Below are positions 63,367-64,000 of a DNA stretch of 64,000 nt, piece after piece; position 1 is the stretch's first letter; each line of letters starts with the position of its first letter. The translations under genes were made by a program, and so were the position numbers. The DNA comes from Sulfitobacter albidus (lineage in GTDB: Bacteria > Pseudomonadota > Alphaproteobacteria > Rhodobacterales > Rhodobacteraceae). The notes under the pieces are model-generated. The model was not told the DNA's origin. It did not search any database and worked only from the letters and a program-made list of their open reading frames with translations. The stretch is from NCBI RefSeq assembly GCF_018200035.1, contig NZ_CP073581.1:3344501-3408500 (forward strand). Reading direction: 5' to 3'.

Positions 63367-63987
63367 GTGAGCGGGGACGCGTGGATCATATTCGTCCTGT
63401 TCTGGGCCGTGTTCGTCACCACGCCGGGGCCCAACGCCGTCAATTGCATCAACAACGGCATGACGCTGGGCTTTCGCCGTGCGCTGGTGGGGGTGGCGGC
63501 GATCCTGACGCAGGCGACGCTGTTTCTGGGGCTGTCGGCGCTGGGGATCACGGCGCTGATCGCGGCCTCTCCGACGGGCTTTGCCGTGGCCAAGTTCATC
63601 GGGGCGGGCGTGCTGATCGTGCTGGGCGTGCGCGGTATCCTGAACGCCGCGCGCCCGGTGACACTGGCGCATCAACCGGCGGGACGCATCTATGGCCGCG
63701 CGCTGGCGATTGCCGTCATCAACCCCAAGAGCGTCGCGGGGTACCTTGCCGCGTTCTCGCAATTCGTGCAGCCCGATGTGCCGATCTGGAGCCAGATGGT
63801 CGTGATCGTGCCCACGGCGCTGACGCTTACCGCGCTGAGCTACACCGGATTTACCGCGCTGGGCGCGGGTCTGGGCCGTGCGGCGCTGGGGGCGGTGTTC
63901 AACGTCTGGGTGCGGCGCGCGATGGGCGCGTGTTTCATTCTTTACGGCCTCGCCCTTGGCGCGGCCTCGACCCCGGGGCGGGCGTGA
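63367..63987 (+). CDS. LysE-family translocator
   Basis: Amino-acid exporter of 206 residues from a GTG one base after the regulator stop. About six TM helices; the family motif TTPGPNAVNCINNGMTLGFRRALVGV at residues ~18-43 carries the conserved G-P-N. The second half has INPKSVAGYLAAFSQF. The substrate is not evident. The HTH-cupin gene upstream is a good candidate for its regulator. Confidence 0.92.
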   Translation: MSGDAWIIFVLFWAVFVTTPGPNAVNCINNGMTLGFRRALVGVAAILTQATLFLGLSALGITALIAASPTGFAVAKFIGAGVLIVLGVRGILNAARPVTLAHQPAGRIYGRALAIAVINPKSVAGYLAAFSQFVQPDVPIWSQMVVIVPTALTLTALSYTGFTALGAGLGRAALGAVFNVWVRRAMGACFILYGLALGAASTPGRA

Positions 63988-64000
63988 CCGTGCGCGTGGC
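63984..64000 (+). CDS. Possible next gene, first codons only
   Basis: A GTG at 63984 overlaps the LysE stop (GTGA) and reads MTVRV in the few codons left before the window edge. The overlap is the pattern used by other coupled genes here; no function can be given. Confidence 0.3.

Overview
The window is a dense, GC-rich stretch of bacterial chromosome. It most likely comes from a marine alphaproteobacterium of the Rhodobacteraceae (Roseobacter group). The evidence is the CcrM-type GANTC methyltransferase, the DUF2794, DUF2125, DUF3576 and DUF4170 proteins typical of alphaproteobacteria, the DciA-like DUF721 protein, the block lpxK / Kdo-transferase-like / DUF4170 / cysQ / tldE, the many ATGA and GTGA start-stop overlaps, and protein sequences that read as roseobacter homologues. 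I see no rRNA, tRNA, insertion sequence, prophage or CRISPR array. No gene-free gap exceeds 300 bases; the longest are 40870-41134 and 45207-45465.

Layout. 1-7.5 kb: a truncated S-formylglutathione hydrolase, an AEC transporter, a TetR regulator with an I78-type lipoprotein, the paaK-paaI pair, DUF2794, and an NlpC/P60 hydrolase with an M17 aminopeptidase. 7.6-10.4 kb: an inorganic-carbon cassette (beta carbonic anhydrase, SbtA-like bicarbonate transporter, SbtB-like PII protein) followed by a ribbon-helix-helix protein with a duplicated domain. 10.5-17.4 kb: a DUF4139 protein, asd, then a tightly overlapping leftward run (small secreted protein, membrane-anchored winged-helix protein, Tat-signal protein, HpaI-type aldolase, MFS transporter) whose head carries two back-to-back palindromes facing a His-rich secreted protein. 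17.5-24.8 kb: rnhB, ccrM, a receiver-only response regulator, AlkB, MutY, DciA, DsbA and a CoA-transferase. 24.8-31.1 kb: lipid A/Kdo genes, cysQ, tldE and DUF2125. 31.2-37.2 kb: SDR and enoyl-CoA hydratase, a 24-residue lipoprotein, an HNH protein, an MscS channel, an HI0933-type flavoprotein, a GST and holA. 37.2-47.2 kb: lptE-leuS, DUF3576, a major porin, the YggS PLP protein, an L,D-transpeptidase, ribA, a CenR-like regulator, xthA and cnoX. 47.2-58.2 kb: a LON-domain protein, a Trm112-like protein, a UbiH-type hydroxylase, an amidase, an aminotransferase, ftsK, lolA, a VOC protein, a lytic transglycosylase, a second AEC carrier and hspQ. 58.4-64 kb: gamma-glutamyltransferase, an RsbW/RsbV-like pair, a thiolase, a free-Met-R-sulfoxide reductase, an XRE-cupin regulator, a LysE exporter and the first codons of one more gene.

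Most of this is housekeeping: envelope assembly, DNA repair and segregation, and acyl-CoA metabolism. Three things stand out. (1) Five genes carry six single-base frameshifts, all in G or C runs. They include holA, which is normally essential, so the assembly probably has homopolymer deletions rather than five true pseudogenes. (2) Several unexplained non-coding elements are visible: an 11-bp-phased GTRCAY array after hspQ, an 11-bp-arm palindrome in front of the XRE-cupin gene, the double palindrome at 16.7 kb, and paired AT-rich hairpins at 24.75 kb. (3) The 15.2-17.4 kb block combines a two-TM protein bearing an OmpR-like winged-helix domain with uncharacterised secreted proteins, and is my best candidate for an undescribed regulatory system.
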